DNA from: CAZPNX01 sp964518765
GTDB lineage: Bacteria; Edwardsbacteria; AC1; EtOH8
DNA length: 64,000 nucleotides
Assembly: GCA_964518765.1 (NCBI GenBank)
Contig: CAZFJC010000001.1
Location: 124,001 to 188,000, forward strand
Direction of reading: 5' to 3'
Shown here: positions 7,416 through 16,168 of the stretch, in pieces
Layout: each line of letters begins with the position of its first letter
Numbering within the stretch: the stretch's first letter is position 1
The notes under the pieces: model-generated
What the model was told of the DNA's origin: nothing
The model's input: the letters and a program-made list of their open reading frames with translations, nothing else
The model's database searches: none
Program-made: the position numbers and the translations under genes

Positions 7416-8792
7416 CTACTCCGGCTCGGCCCGGGTCTCCATATTCTCGAAGCGGGTGTAGTCCTTAAAGAACACCAGGTTGAACTTGCCCACCGGACCA
7501 TTACGCTGCTTGGCTACTATCAGCTCGGCCGTCTCCGTGTCCAATGACTGCCCCGGCAAGGCCTCATGCGCTTTGTAGGCTCCCAGGTCGCGGTGCAGAA
7601 AGAGAACCACATCGGCGTCCTGCTCGATGGCCCCGGACTCACGCAGGTCGGAAAGGATGGGCCTGGAGTCTTGGCCACGCTGTACCGAAATGCGCGATAG
7701 CTGGGAGAGGGCGATAACCGGCACGTTCAGCTCTTTAGCCAAAGCCTTGAGGCTGCGGGATATTTCGGAGATCTCCTGCTGGCGGTTCTCGGATCGGCCC
7801 GAGGTCCGCATCAGCTGCAGGTAGTCGACCACCACCAGACCCAGGTCCACCTCGGCCCGGAGCCTCCGGGCCTTGGCCCTGATCTCCAGCGGTGTTAGGG
7901 CGGCGCTGTCGTCGATGTACATGGGGGCGCTGTGCAGGACTCCGGCGGCGCTGACCAGGGCCGGCCACTCGCTCTGGGAGATGTAGCCGCTGCGCACCTT
8001 GTGTCCCGGGACCCGGGCCTCGGAGCAGAGCATCCGCAATACCAGTTGCTCCTTGGACATCTCCAGGCTGAAGACCGCCACCGGCACCTGGTTGGCGATG
8101 GCGGCGTGCTGGGCGATGTTGAGGGCCAGGGCGGTCTTGCCCACCGAGGGCCGGGCGCCGACGATCACCAGGTCCCCGGGCTGCAGGCCCGAGGTCATCC
8201 GGTCCAGCTCGGCGAATCCGGTTTCTACCCCGGTGATGTGGCGCTTCTCCCGATAGAGCTTCTCTACCAGCTCAAAGCTGTCATGGATGAAAGCCTTCAG
8301 CGGCAGCAGCTGGCGGCGCAGCCTTTTCTCCTTGATGGAGAAGATCATCTGCTCGGCTCGGTCCAGGAGATCCTCGGGGTTTTCGGTTGCGTCGTAGCTG
8401 GAGGTGATGATCTGGGTGGCGGCGGTTATCAGCCGCCGCAGCACCGCCTTCTCCAGCACTATCCGGGCATAGTAGTCGATGTTGGCCGAGGTGGCCACGC
8501 TCTCGGCCAGGCGGGTAAGGTAGACCGAGCCCCCGACGTCCTCCAGCCACTTGAGGCGCCTCAGCTCCTCGGCGGCGGTTACCAGATCCACCGCCTGGTT
8601 CTTTTCGTAGAGGTTGATGCAGGCCCGGTAGATCTTGCGGTGTCCCGCCGAGTAGAAGCTCTCCTCCTCGCCGATGATCTCTATGGCCCTTCCCACCGCC
8701 TCCTGGGACAGCAGCATGGAGCCCAGCACCGCCATCTCGGCCTCGGCCGCCTGCGGCGGCATTCGGTCGACAATGGGCGAAACGTCAGGCAT
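7416..8792 (-). CDS. dnaB: Replicative DNA helicase
   Basis: 458 residues, typical length for DnaB. The N-terminal domain (PPQAAEAEMAVLGSMLL) is followed by a RecA-like hexameric helicase domain: Walker A GARPSVGKTAL (residues about 205-215), Walker B VVVDYLQLM, and the C-terminal ILSDLRESGAIEQDADVV. It unwinds DNA at the replication fork. ATG 8792 overlaps the stop of the UDG gene by one base (TGATG), so it is the last gene of a coupled gmk-rpoZ-coaBC-udg-dnaB run. No intein or insertion is seen. Confidence 0.97.
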   Translation of the reverse strand: MPDVSPIVDRMPPQAAEAEMAVLGSMLLSQEAVGRAIEIIGEEESFYSAGHRKIYRACINLYEKNQAVDLVTAAEELRRLKWLEDVGGSVYLTRLAESVATSANIDYYARIVLEKAVLRRLITAATQIITSSYDATENPEDLLDRAEQMIFSIKEKRLRRQLLPLKAFIHDSFELVEKLYREKRHITGVETGFAELDRMTSGLQPGDLVIVGARPSVGKTALALNIAQHAAIANQVPVAVFSLEMSKEQLVLRMLCSEARVPGHKVRSGYISQSEWPALVSAAGVLHSAPMYIDDSAALTPLEIRAKARRLRAEVDLGLVVVDYLQLMRTSGRSENRQQEISEISRSLKALAKELNVPVIALSQLSRISVQRGQDSRPILSDLRESGAIEQDADVVLFLHRDLGAYKAHEALPGQSLDTETAELIVAKQRNGPVGKFNLVFFKDYTRFENMETRAEPE

Positions 8793-9454
8793 CAGGCCTC
8801 CCCGTCATATATCTTGCGCACCAACTGGACGTCCTCCCAGGTCGGCCTCTTCCATCCCGGATTTCGCAGCAATGCGGCCGGGTGGTAGGTGGGCACCAGT
8901 TTGATATTCTGATAGTAGTGGATCCGGCCCCGGAGCTTGGAGATAGGGACGGAGGTTTGCAGCAGGGTCTGGGCGGCGAAGGTGCCTAAGGCGCAGATGA
9001 CCCTGGGCTTTATGATCTCCAGCTGGGTCCGCAGGTAGGGTTCGCACAGTCTGATCTCCTCGGGCAGCGGATTGCGGTTTCCCGGCGGCCGGCACTTGAG
9101 TATGTTGCAAATGTATACCTCGGATCGCTTCAGCCTGATGGCTTCGATGATCTTGGTCAGCAGCTGCCCGGCCGCCCCCACGAACGGTTTGCCCTGGATG
9201 TCCTCCTCTTGGCCCGGTGCCTCGCCCACGAACACCAGGCCGGCGTCCGGGGCGCCCTCTCCGAAGACAAATTTGTGGCGGGTCTTCCCCAGGGGGCATT
9301 TTTGGCACCCAGAAATCTCTCGGCAGTAATCCTCGAGGGTGGGCAGCACCCGGGCCCGGGGCGGCGCGAGCTTCAGGTTCAGCTCATCCTCACCCAGCTC
9401 CTTGAGCTGGGCTAGGTAGCGAGCCACCTCCTCCTTAATTGTCGCCATAGCCAT
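8792..9454 (-). CDS. Uracil-DNA glycosylase, family 4 (iron-sulfur type)
   Basis: 220 residues. The family-4 motif GEAPGQEED (residues about 75-83) and the second motif HPAALLRNP are present. Four cysteines fit the [4Fe-4S] site: CQKC near residue 50, ICN and the C of IRLC about 85-105 residues later. These enzymes remove uracil from deaminated DNA. The start lies 20 bp inside the end of coaBC; a second ATG at 9448 is an alternative. Linkage to dnaB is consistent with a DNA-maintenance role. Confidence 0.93.
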   Translation of the reverse strand: MAMATIKEEVARYLAQLKELGEDELNLKLAPPRARVLPTLEDYCREISGCQKCPLGKTRHKFVFGEGAPDAGLVFVGEAPGQEEDIQGKPFVGAAGQLLTKIIEAIRLKRSEVYICNILKCRPPGNRNPLPEEIRLCEPYLRTQLEIIKPRVICALGTFAAQTLLQTSVPISKLRGRIHYYQNIKLVPTYHPAALLRNPGWKRPTWEDVQLVRKIYDGEA

Positions 9455-10673
9455 CGCCCTTCTTCAGCAGGCCCGCCAACCGGGCCACAAGGGACTGCGC
9501 GAACGAGTCCTTTGAGGAATCCGGCAGTTTCTCGCTCTTGCCGTTCGAGTAAAACAACACGCCCCGGTTCCTGTCGGAACCCAGCGCCGAGGACTGGTTG
9601 GCCACGATCATGTCCAGCCCCTTGGACCGGAGCTTTTTCAGAGCGTTGGCCTTGAGATCGTTTGTCTCCAGGGCAAAGCCGACGACGATCGTCCCCTTAT
9701 TTTTCTTGCGCGCGGCCTCGGCCACTATGTCGGGAGTCGGCTCCAGCTGTAGAGCCTCATGGCCGTTCGCTCGTTTTATCTTTTTATCAGAATATTTTCT
9801 CGGCCGGTAGTCTGCCACCGCGGCCGCCATCACCAGGACCTGGTTTTTAGGGAGCTCCCTCATCACCGCCCGGCGCATCTCCTCCGCCGTATGCACCTTT
9901 ATCAGTTTGTCTATCAAGGGCGGTTCGATGTCGGTCGGTCCGGTTATCAAGGTGACTTTGCCCCCTTGCGACTGGACGGCCCGGGCCAAGGCGAAGCCCA
10001 TCCGCCCCGAGGAGCGGTTGGACAGGAATCGCACCGGGTCCCAGGGCTCTTCGGTACGGCCTGCGGTTATCAGCACCGAGACTCCGGCCAGAGCACTGTC
10101 CTTTCCCAGCATTCCAAGTATGGCCGCCTCGATCCTCTCCAGGCCGGCCAGCCTTCCGGCGCCCCTGGAGCCGCAGGCCAGAAACCCCTCCTCAGGCTCG
10201 ACCACCCGCCAACCGGCCGACCTCAGGGTCTCAAGGTTGCGCTGCACCACTGGATTCTCCCACATCCCTACATTCATGGCCGGAGCCACCAGCTTGGGAG
10301 CCTTGGCGGCCAGGACCACAGTGGTCAGCAGATCGTCGGCCAGGCCGTGGGCCGCCTTGGCCAAAAAGTTGGCGGTGGCCGGGACTACGGCCACGGCGTC
10401 GGCCAGCTCGGCCAGGGCTATGTGCTCGATGGTCTGGGGACGGGACTGGGGAAAGAGCTCTAGGGCCGCAGGGTTGCCGGTGATGGACTCGAAGGAGGCC
10501 GGTCCCACCAGGCGGCAGGCGGCCCCGGTCATGGCCGCCACCACGTTGATGTCCCTTTGGCGCAGGCGGCTGGCCAACTCCAGGGCCTTGTAGGCGGCGA
10601 TGCTGCCGGTCACCCCGAGCAATACCGTCCTTTTCTCCGCCTCAGCCCTGGTGCCGGCGGATCGGTCACTCAT
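9435..10673 (-). CDS. coaBC: Bifunctional phosphopantothenoylcysteine decarboxylase / phosphopantothenate-cysteine ligase
   Basis: 412 residues. The N-terminal CoaC flavoprotein domain shows VLLGVTGSIAAYKA, the active-site His in IEHIAL and the APAMN motif; the substrate-flap cysteine appears in FLACGSRG. The C-terminal CoaB domain shows ITAGRTEEPWDPVRFLSN with SSGRMG, then AAAVADYRP. Together they make 4'-phosphopantetheine for coenzyme A. The gene overlaps rpoZ by 8 bp and udg by 20 bp. The rpoZ-coaBC arrangement is widespread. Confidence 0.96.
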   Translation of the reverse strand: MSDRSAGTRAEAEKRTVLLGVTGSIAAYKALELASRLRQRDINVVAAMTGAACRLVGPASFESITGNPAALELFPQSRPQTIEHIALAELADAVAVVPATANFLAKAAHGLADDLLTTVVLAAKAPKLVAPAMNVGMWENPVVQRNLETLRSAGWRVVEPEEGFLACGSRGAGRLAGLERIEAAILGMLGKDSALAGVSVLITAGRTEEPWDPVRFLSNRSSGRMGFALARAVQSQGGKVTLITGPTDIEPPLIDKLIKVHTAEEMRRAVMRELPKNQVLVMAAAVADYRPRKYSDKKIKRANGHEALQLEPTPDIVAEAARKKNKGTIVVGFALETNDLKANALKKLRSKGLDMIVANQSSALGSDRNRGVLFYSNGKSEKLPDSSKDSFAQSLVARLAGLLKKGDGYGDN

Positions 10674-10860
10674 TGTCCTTGAACACCACCCTTTTGTCGC
10701 GCAGCCTCTCCAGGGCGATCTGGATGGGCTTGAGGTTGATGTCGGCCCGCCCCATGCGCCTCAGCTCGTTCAGCCGGCGGGCCTCCTTGGCGGCCACCAG
10801 CACCGCCATGTACTTGTTCTCCATGCCGTCGCTGAACTGCTCGATGGGAATGAAGTTCAT
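10666..10860 (-). CDS. rpoZ: RNA polymerase omega subunit
   Basis: 64-residue small subunit that assists folding of beta-prime. It shows the MAVLVAAKEARRLNEL helix and the acidic/basic C-terminal half expected of omega. A strong ribosome site (GGGAGG, five bases before ATG) supports the start. It lies between gmk and coaBC, the usual bacterial order. Confidence 0.9.
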   Translation of the reverse strand: MNFIPIEQFSDGMENKYMAVLVAAKEARRLNELRRMGRADINLKPIQIALERLRDKRVVFKDNE

Positions 10861-10924
10861 GACGGCCTCCCACGGTATGGATCCATACGTTTCACCCCTT
10901 GTCTTTCAATTTAGAATTCCGATT

Positions 10925-11539
10925 TTATTTGATGTCCGTCACCTGCTGCTGGTCATAGCGCGACAGCCGGCAGCGCTCCGCCTCGATGACGGCCGTCACC
11001 TGGTGGACCGCGGCCTCGAAGTCGTCGTTGATGATGAAGTATTCGAAGTCACCGATCTCGGCCATCTCCAGTTTGGCCTTGTTAAGGCGCTTCTTGATGA
11101 CCTCCTCGCTGTCCGAGGCCCGCCCCACCAGGCGCCTGGCCAGCTCCTCCAGAGAGGGCGGCAGGACGAAGATGGAGACCGCCTGAGGATACAGCTTTTT
11201 GATGGATCGGGCGCCCACGGTGTCGATGTCCATAATGACGTCCACTCCAGCTTCCAGCCGGTCTTGGATCTGTTTTTTCGGCGTGCCGTAGTAGTTGTCG
11301 TGAACCATGGCCCACTCGAGGAGCTCGCCACCCTCCAACATCCTCTCGAACTCGGCCACGGGCACGAAGTGGTAGTCCACTCCGTCCTGCTCCGCCGGCC
11401 GCGGTGGCCGCGAGGTAACCGAGATCGAGTAATAGATCTCCGGATGGTGCTTGATGACGGCTCGGGAGAGCGTAGTCTTGCCAGCCCCCGAGGGGGCAGT
11501 CAGTATGATGGGAAAACCCTGGCGGTTCGGGGGTATCAT
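10925..11539 (-). CDS. gmk: Guanylate kinase
   Basis: 204 residues; converts GMP to GDP with ATP. P-loop APSGAGKTT (residues about 14-22), the GMP-binding SVTSRPPRPAEQDGVDYHF and the GTPKK region are all present. A TATAAT box lies at 11562-11557, but its only good TTGACA (11591-11586) is 23 bp away, so the promoter is doubtful. The leader would be only about ten bases with no clear ribosome site. In many genomes gmk follows yicC directly; here two exported-protein genes and a terminator separate them. Confidence 0.96.
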   Translation of the reverse strand: MIPPNRQGFPIILTAPSGAGKTTLSRAVIKHHPEIYYSISVTSRPPRPAEQDGVDYHFVPVAEFERMLEGGELLEWAMVHDNYYGTPKKQIQDRLEAGVDVIMDIDTVGARSIKKLYPQAVSIFVLPPSLEELARRLVGRASDSEEVIKKRLNKAKLEMAEIGDFEYFIINDDFEAAVHQVTAVIEAERCRLSRYDQQQVTDIK

Positions 11540-11615
11540 ATTGTCGTTGGGATTGGATTATACTTTAACACATCGGTATTCGGGCTGTCAAGCGGACCCA
11601 AATACGCGGCAATCA

Positions 11616-11648
11616 GGAAAAAGAGACGGCCTTTCCAAGCCGTCTCTT
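11616..11648 (-). terminator. Rho-independent terminator after the DNRLRE gene
   Basis: On the minus strand a 10-bp perfect stem AAGAGACGGC / GCCGTCTCTT with an 8-base loop, followed by a run of five T. It separates the secreted-protein genes from gmk. Confidence 0.85.
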
Positions 11649-11666
11649 GATGGAACGGGATCGCTT

Positions 11667-12425
11667 TTATCTGTTTGTGCTTTCCTTGGTCTGTATTTTC
11701 CGCACCGCCGCGGTGTCGTATTCCACCTCCAGCACCGGGGCGAACTGGGCCTTTTCCTTGTATTCCTTGGATACCAAGTCGCGATCCACCCCGTAGTCGC
11801 CCACCGGATCCAAGGCGATCCCGTAGCATGGTTTGTTACCCACCATCCAAGCCTTGACTATTCCGGTGACGTCCCACTGGTACCACTTGCCCTCCTGCCC
11901 GTAGTTGATGCTGCCCCGCAGCAAGGCCACCGAGGCCGGTTCGCTGTCCAACTTGGGCGCGGTGCGCCAGGTGACCTTGTTCTCATCCCATGGACCGAGG
12001 ACCATTTTGGCCGCCACTTCGGTGCCGGCCACCGAGCCGGCGTAATCGTTATAGAGCTTAATCACGGCTTTTTGGGGCGCCACCCCCCTGGGCAGCCGTG
12101 AAACGTCAAAATCCAGCAGGACCAGCTTTTTGTCGGTGCCGCCGAATCCCAGGAACATCTTGGGCACGGTCAGGTCCTTGGTGGGATCGGTGCGGTCCTT
12201 CCAGCTCAAGCCCCCGCCGTAGTTGGAATCGGGCCTGAAGGCGTAAATCCAGGTGTCCTTATCCACCGGACAGACAACCTTGGCCCCTATGGCGGCCCTG
12301 TCATCGGCCTTAACGGTCTTCGTCTTCCTGACCTTGGTCCTTCGTACCGGACTCGCCGTCTGGGCGACGGCGGCTGCGGAGATGAGGGCCAGGGCCGCGA
12401 TGACGACAATAGTTCTCTTAGCCAT
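11667..12425 (-). CDS. Secreted DNRLRE-domain-like protein
   Basis: 252 residues with an N-terminal signal peptide (MAKRTIVVIAALALISAAAVAQ, cleavage near residue 22). Residues about 50-240 resemble the DNRLRE/TGF-propeptide-like beta-sandwich: DTWIYAFRPDSNYGGG, LLDFDVSRLP, KAVIKLYND and WDVTGIVKAWM. Such domains are found in secreted or surface proteins with adhesive or structural roles. GGAGGG precedes the ATG. It follows the outer-membrane barrel gene by 82 bp and is ended by a strong terminator. Confidence 0.75.
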   Translation of the reverse strand: MAKRTIVVIAALALISAAAVAQTASPVRRTKVRKTKTVKADDRAAIGAKVVCPVDKDTWIYAFRPDSNYGGGLSWKDRTDPTKDLTVPKMFLGFGGTDKKLVLLDFDVSRLPRGVAPQKAVIKLYNDYAGSVAGTEVAAKMVLGPWDENKVTWRTAPKLDSEPASVALLRGSINYGQEGKWYQWDVTGIVKAWMVGNKPCYGIALDPVGDYGVDRDLVSKEYKEKAQFAPVLEVEYDTAAVRKIQTKESTNR

Positions 12426-12448
12426 TTACATCCCTCCGGATATCAGCT

Positions 12449-12495
12449 GTTATCATCCTTCAGACTGCCGGACATCGGGACATCTCAAGATGAGA
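12449..12495. repeat. Partial repeat, family C
   Basis: Intergenic sequence with the elements TCATCCTTCAG-CTGCCGG and CTCAAGATGAGA, shared with longer copies at 31166, 45083, 46136, 48637 and 50009. Confidence 0.5.
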
Positions 12496-12507
12496 CAGCC
12501 ATAAGGA

Positions 12508-14013
12508 TTAGAACGACAGCCGCAGGCCGGCCCCCAGGGCCACCGTCTCCAGCGGATTGAACGATTTGAGGTTCTCGGTGTTGGAGACCTTCAACAGGCC
12601 GTTGGTCAGGTTGATGCGGGCCGCCCCCATGATCTCGCCGAAGGGCAACGGAATTCCGGCCCCGGCCCCGAAGAGCACCGTCGGAGGGGTCGAGTAGAGC
12701 TTGTCCTCCTCCAAGGCCAGGTAGGGCCAGCGCCCGGCCAGTCCCAGTCTGAGGTTGACCACCTTGATGTTGAGCGAGGTCCCGGCCGAGGCGTAGGCCG
12801 TGCCCAGGTTGGGCCACCTCTTGTCCAGCATGTCCATGCCGCCGTTGATGCCCAGCCGCAAGCCCCAGAACTTGAGGCCCAGCGAGGCCCTGAGGCTGGT
12901 GATGCCTGGCATCTCGATCTGGCCGGTGTCCGAGGCCGACTTCCGGTTGTATTCTACCCCGCCCACGTTGAGCAGGGCCGAGCCGCGGATGGCGCTGTCC
13001 CCCGGCGTGTAGGTCAACCCCGAAAGGTCCACCCCCAAAAGCTGGGGCTGGCCGTAGGGCAGGCCGGCTCGGTTGAAGTAAGAGCCCTCAAGTTTATAGG
13101 GCAGGCTCTGCTCCAGTGACATGGCCAGCTTGAGGATGGGGATCTCCATGTTGGCCCCCAGCACCAGGCTGTACTTATTGCCGGAAAGCTCGCTGGTGAA
13201 CCGGTCGTAGAAAATGGAGTCGTCGAAGGGCGTGGCAACCCTGATGCTGTCCAGGATAATGTTGTTCGAGGTTCCGTCCAGGGTACCACGCAGGCTATCG
13301 ATCTGCTCGGTGAAGTTGATGTTCATCTGGGCCACCGCTTCGATCCTGGTCTGCTTGACGCCCACTCCCCAGAGGAAGGGTCCGGTCTTCATGCCAGCAC
13401 CCAGGAACAGGGGACGGTTGACGAACTCGGCCGAGCCCGAGCTGTTCATCCTGATGGTGCCGGTGCCGGATACCGTCCAGGTGACCGGGACGTCGACCGT
13501 CAGGCCGGGGACCGATCCGCTGTCGATCTGGTCGGGATAGCTGTAGCGGAAGCTCTGGGTGACCGCCACCTCGCCCTGGTCGATGCCGGCCTCGAACCCG
13601 AAGTCCCGTGTCAGGCAGACGCCTATCCCCAGCGGCCCGGCCTTGCCGGCCACCCCGGCATAGTCCAGCCCCCCCAGATCCTTGAGGTTTAGGGTGGCGG
13701 GCAGCACCACCTCGCCGGTGACCTCGGTGGCCTTGGTCAGATTTATCTCCATGTCGGTCTGGTAGCTCTTGGTGAGGCTGCCGGCCAGGAACAGGTCCAG
13801 TATCCTGGTCCGGCCCAGGCCGGCCGGGTTGTTCATCATGCCCACGCTGCCGTGGCTCTGGTTCAGGTCCAGAAAGCCCGGATCCAGGAAGAAGAGGTTC
13901 AGGTCCGGGGAAGACATGCTGAGATGGGCCTCCAGCCTGCTGCTGACCTGTCCGTGAAGCGGACCGGCCGATAACGCCAAGACAATGGCGATGGTGAAAC
14001 CTATTCTAGTCAT
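12508..14013 (-). CDS. Outer-membrane beta-barrel protein
   Basis: About 501 residues. A signal peptide ends near LHGQ (residue about 22), and the rest is rich in alternating polar/hydrophobic strands and glycine. It ends in LRLSF, the terminal Phe typical of barrel proteins recognised by BamA. MNNPAGLG near residue 60 is reminiscent of FadL/PorV-like barrels. ATG 14013 is preferred to GTG 14016 because AAGGAGG then has normal spacing. Function is unknown; it shares a transcript direction with the DNRLRE gene and may form a surface module with it. Confidence 0.72.
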   Translation of the reverse strand: MTRIGFTIAIVLALSAGPLHGQVSSRLEAHLSMSSPDLNLFFLDPGFLDLNQSHGSVGMMNNPAGLGRTRILDLFLAGSLTKSYQTDMEINLTKATEVTGEVVLPATLNLKDLGGLDYAGVAGKAGPLGIGVCLTRDFGFEAGIDQGEVAVTQSFRYSYPDQIDSGSVPGLTVDVPVTWTVSGTGTIRMNSSGSAEFVNRPLFLGAGMKTGPFLWGVGVKQTRIEAVAQMNINFTEQIDSLRGTLDGTSNNIILDSIRVATPFDDSIFYDRFTSELSGNKYSLVLGANMEIPILKLAMSLEQSLPYKLEGSYFNRAGLPYGQPQLLGVDLSGLTYTPGDSAIRGSALLNVGGVEYNRKSASDTGQIEMPGITSLRASLGLKFWGLRLGINGGMDMLDKRWPNLGTAYASAGTSLNIKVVNLRLGLAGRWPYLALEEDKLYSTPPTVLFGAGAGIPLPFGEIMGAARINLTNGLLKVSNTENLKSFNPLETVALGAGLRLSF

Positions 14014-14102
14014 CACGGTACCTCCTTGTTTTCATTCTTGTCAACGCTATCATTGCTGCCTTTTTCCCTTTAACCTTGCCCTGTGCTCCTGCTTCTTTTT
14101 GA

Positions 14103-14987
14103 TCATTCGATGTTTTGCACCTGTTCCCGCATCTTCTCGATCTCCTCCTTGAGTCCCACCGAAGCCTGGGCGATGCCCGAATGGTTGGCCTTGGAGGCGA
14201 TGGTGTTGGCCTCGCGGTTCATCTCCTGCAGCAGGAAGTCCAGCTTCTTCCCCACCGGCTGGGGAGCATTCAGGGAGGCACGGAAGGCCTGGAGGTGGCT
14301 TTTGAGCCGGACGCACTCCTCGGTGACATCCAACCGGTCGGCCATCAGAGCCGTCTCCTGGGCCAGCCGGCGGGCCAGCTCCGGGTCCCGGGACGCCGTA
14401 GGCAAGGCCTTGGCGATCCTGTCCTGCATGGCCTTTCTCGCCTCCAGGACACGTCTGGGAGCCAGCTTCAGCACGAGGGCCAGGCCCTTCTCGACGCGTA
14501 TCAACCTCTTCTCCAACTCCGCCCTCAACCTCTCCCCCTCGTTCTTCTTCATCTCGGCCAGGGCGGCCAGGGCCCTCTCCAACGGATCCTTCAGCAGCTG
14601 CCAGCTCCGGGTCTCGTCCTCGATCGTCTCCGGCGCGGCGAAGATGTCGGAGAAGCGGGCGATGGTTCTGACATCCACCTTGCCGGACAGTTTCAATTCT
14701 CTCTTGAGGTTCTTGAGCAGGTCACGATAGTGCCGGGCGGCCTTCATGTCCACCCGGGGCAATCCGGAAGCGTCCTCCCGGGCCAGCGACACCGAAAGGC
14801 TGACCGTGCCCCTGGTCGCCCGCTGCTGCAGCAGCTTCCTCAGCCTGGGCTCCAGTGCGGACATGGACCTGGGCAGCCTGACGCTGTATTCGCCATAGCG
14901 CCCGTTGACCGAGCGGACCTCGACCGTCACCGTCCTCCCGTCTTCCGAATGTTCGGCCCGGCCGTAGCCGGTCATGCTTTTAATCAT
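14103..14987 (-). CDS. yicC: YicC/YloC family endoribonuclease
   Basis: 294 residues, starting MIKSMTGYGRAE and ending in the conserved REEMNREANTI-like helix (LQEMNREANTIASKA) and MREQVQNIE. The family is an RNA-cleaving enzyme in E. coli and B. subtilis. The start codon lies exactly 6 nt downstream of a TATAAT -10 box, which implies a leaderless mRNA. It is usually next to gmk, but here two exported-protein genes intervene. Confidence 0.93.
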   Translation of the reverse strand: MIKSMTGYGRAEHSEDGRTVTVEVRSVNGRYGEYSVRLPRSMSALEPRLRKLLQQRATRGTVSLSVSLAREDASGLPRVDMKAARHYRDLLKNLKRELKLSGKVDVRTIARFSDIFAAPETIEDETRSWQLLKDPLERALAALAEMKKNEGERLRAELEKRLIRVEKGLALVLKLAPRRVLEARKAMQDRIAKALPTASRDPELARRLAQETALMADRLDVTEECVRLKSHLQAFRASLNAPQPVGKKLDFLLQEMNREANTIASKANHSGIAQASVGLKEEIEKMREQVQNIE

Positions 14988-14993
14988 GGCCTT

Positions 14994-15021
14994 ATTATAC
15001 CAAAATACCGAACAAAGTCAA
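14994..15021 (-). promoter_or_regulatory. Leaderless promoter of yicC
   Basis: On the minus strand TTGACT (15021-15016), 16 bp, TATAAT (14999-14994), then six bases and the ATG at 14987. Initiation 7 nt after the -10 box would start on the A of the start codon. Confidence 0.75.
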
Positions 15022-15110
15022 TTGCCGAGGCGCTTGTTTGATCCGACGACCCGGCCCAGAGCCTCGCGGCCCATTCCCTCTTGCCGGGGAAGGCGGACAA
15101 GAAGCAATGA

Positions 15111-15139
15111 TTGACGTCGCCACCCTTTTGGGGTATCAT
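15111..15139 (+). promoter_or_regulatory. Leaderless promoter of the methyltransferase gene
   Basis: TTGACG (15111-15116), 17 bp, TATCAT (15134-15139), then six bases and ATG at 15146. It is back-to-back with the yicC promoter and has the same -10 to start-codon geometry. Confidence 0.7.
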
Positions 15140-15145
15140 AGGGGC

Positions 15146-15997
15146 ATGGGAATGCTTGTCCCCGAAAGGAACCCGGACCACATCCTCCTGGACAGCGGGC
15201 GCGGCCGAAAGCTGGAGATATTCTCCGGCTACACGGTCGATCGTCCTGAGCCGGCGGCCGACTGGCCGCGTTCGTTGCCCGGACCGGCCTGGGCCGAGGC
15301 CGATGCCGTTTTCAAGAGCGAAAATAGCTGGCAGGTCAGGCGAGCACCGCCCCATGGCTGGGCCTTCCGCTGGGGAAGCCTGAGGTTGGCGCTCAAGCTG
15401 GCCCCCTACAAGCACACCGGCGTCTTCCCGGAACAGCAGGCCAACTGGAAATGGCTGGAGGAGACGGTCCGCATGATGGGGCCGGATGCCAAGGTCCTCA
15501 ACCTCTTCGCCTACACCGGCGGCGCTACCCTGGCCTGCGCCGCGGCCGGGGCCGCCGTCTGCCACGTGGATTCCTCCAAACCAGCCGTGGCTTGGGCCAG
15601 GGAGAACCAGAAGCTATCGAATTTGGAGGACAGGCTGATAAGATGGATAGTTGAGGATTGCCTCAAGTTCGCCGCCCGCGAGGCCAGGCGCGGGGTGAAG
15701 TACCAGGGGATAATAATGGACCCCCCCGCCTTCGGCCGCGGCCCGGGGGGAAAGGTCTTCAAGTTCAACCGCGACGTGCCGAGGCTTTTGGAGATCTGCC
15801 GCGGGCTGATGGCGGACGGGCCGAGGTTCTTCCTAATAAACGCTTACAACGCCGGCTTGGAGGCCGGGGAGCTGCGTAGCCTTGTCTCGCCATTAGCCCC
15901 ATCGGGAGAGGTGGAGCATGGCAGGCTGGGGCTGAGGCAGGAGGCGGGCGGCAGGGTTTTGGAATGCGGAACCTTCGCCCGGTTCAGGGAGAGGTGA
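15146..15997 (+). CDS. Class I SAM-dependent methyltransferase (RlmI/RlmK-like)
   Basis: 283 residues from ATG 15146; the frame is open from 15038, but the promoter boxes place the transcript start at 15146. SAM-binding motif VLNLFAYTGGATLACAAAGA (residues about 126-145), an acidic VDSSK after the second strand, and the catalytic-type motif MDPPAFGRG. HTGVFPEQQANW resembles the RlmI/YccW group of 23S rRNA cytosine methyltransferases, but the N-terminal PUA domain of that group is absent. The target, RNA or protein, is not certain. Confidence 0.85.
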   Translation: MGMLVPERNPDHILLDSGRGRKLEIFSGYTVDRPEPAADWPRSLPGPAWAEADAVFKSENSWQVRRAPPHGWAFRWGSLRLALKLAPYKHTGVFPEQQANWKWLEETVRMMGPDAKVLNLFAYTGGATLACAAAGAAVCHVDSSKPAVAWARENQKLSNLEDRLIRWIVEDCLKFAAREARRGVKYQGIIMDPPAFGRGPGGKVFKFNRDVPRLLEICRGLMADGPRFFLINAYNAGLEAGELRSLVSPLAPSGEVEHGRLGLRQEAGGRVLECGTFARFRER

Positions 15998-16090
15998 TGG
16001 GAGCTGATCATAATTGTTTCAATCATTGGCAATCTTTTAACTTGGGATCATAATCAGTTAAGATCCTCCCGATATAACACCGATCAATCG

Positions 16091-16116
16091 AAAAAGGCCC
16101 CGGCCGGGCCTTTTTT
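16091..16116. terminator. Bidirectional terminator
   Basis: AAAAAGGCCC-CGGCC-GGGCCTTTTTT: GC stem flanked by A- and T-runs, working for the methyltransferase on plus and the DUF5674 pair on minus. Confidence 0.85.
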
Positions 16117-16168
16117 ATAAGGGCATTCCAGCGTTGAAGGATTTTAATTCTCTTTTCCTGCTCTGGGC

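Noticed and set aside
7932..8888. Long plus-strand open frame opposite dnaB
   Set aside because: Shadow of dnaB; low-complexity composition and no start signals.
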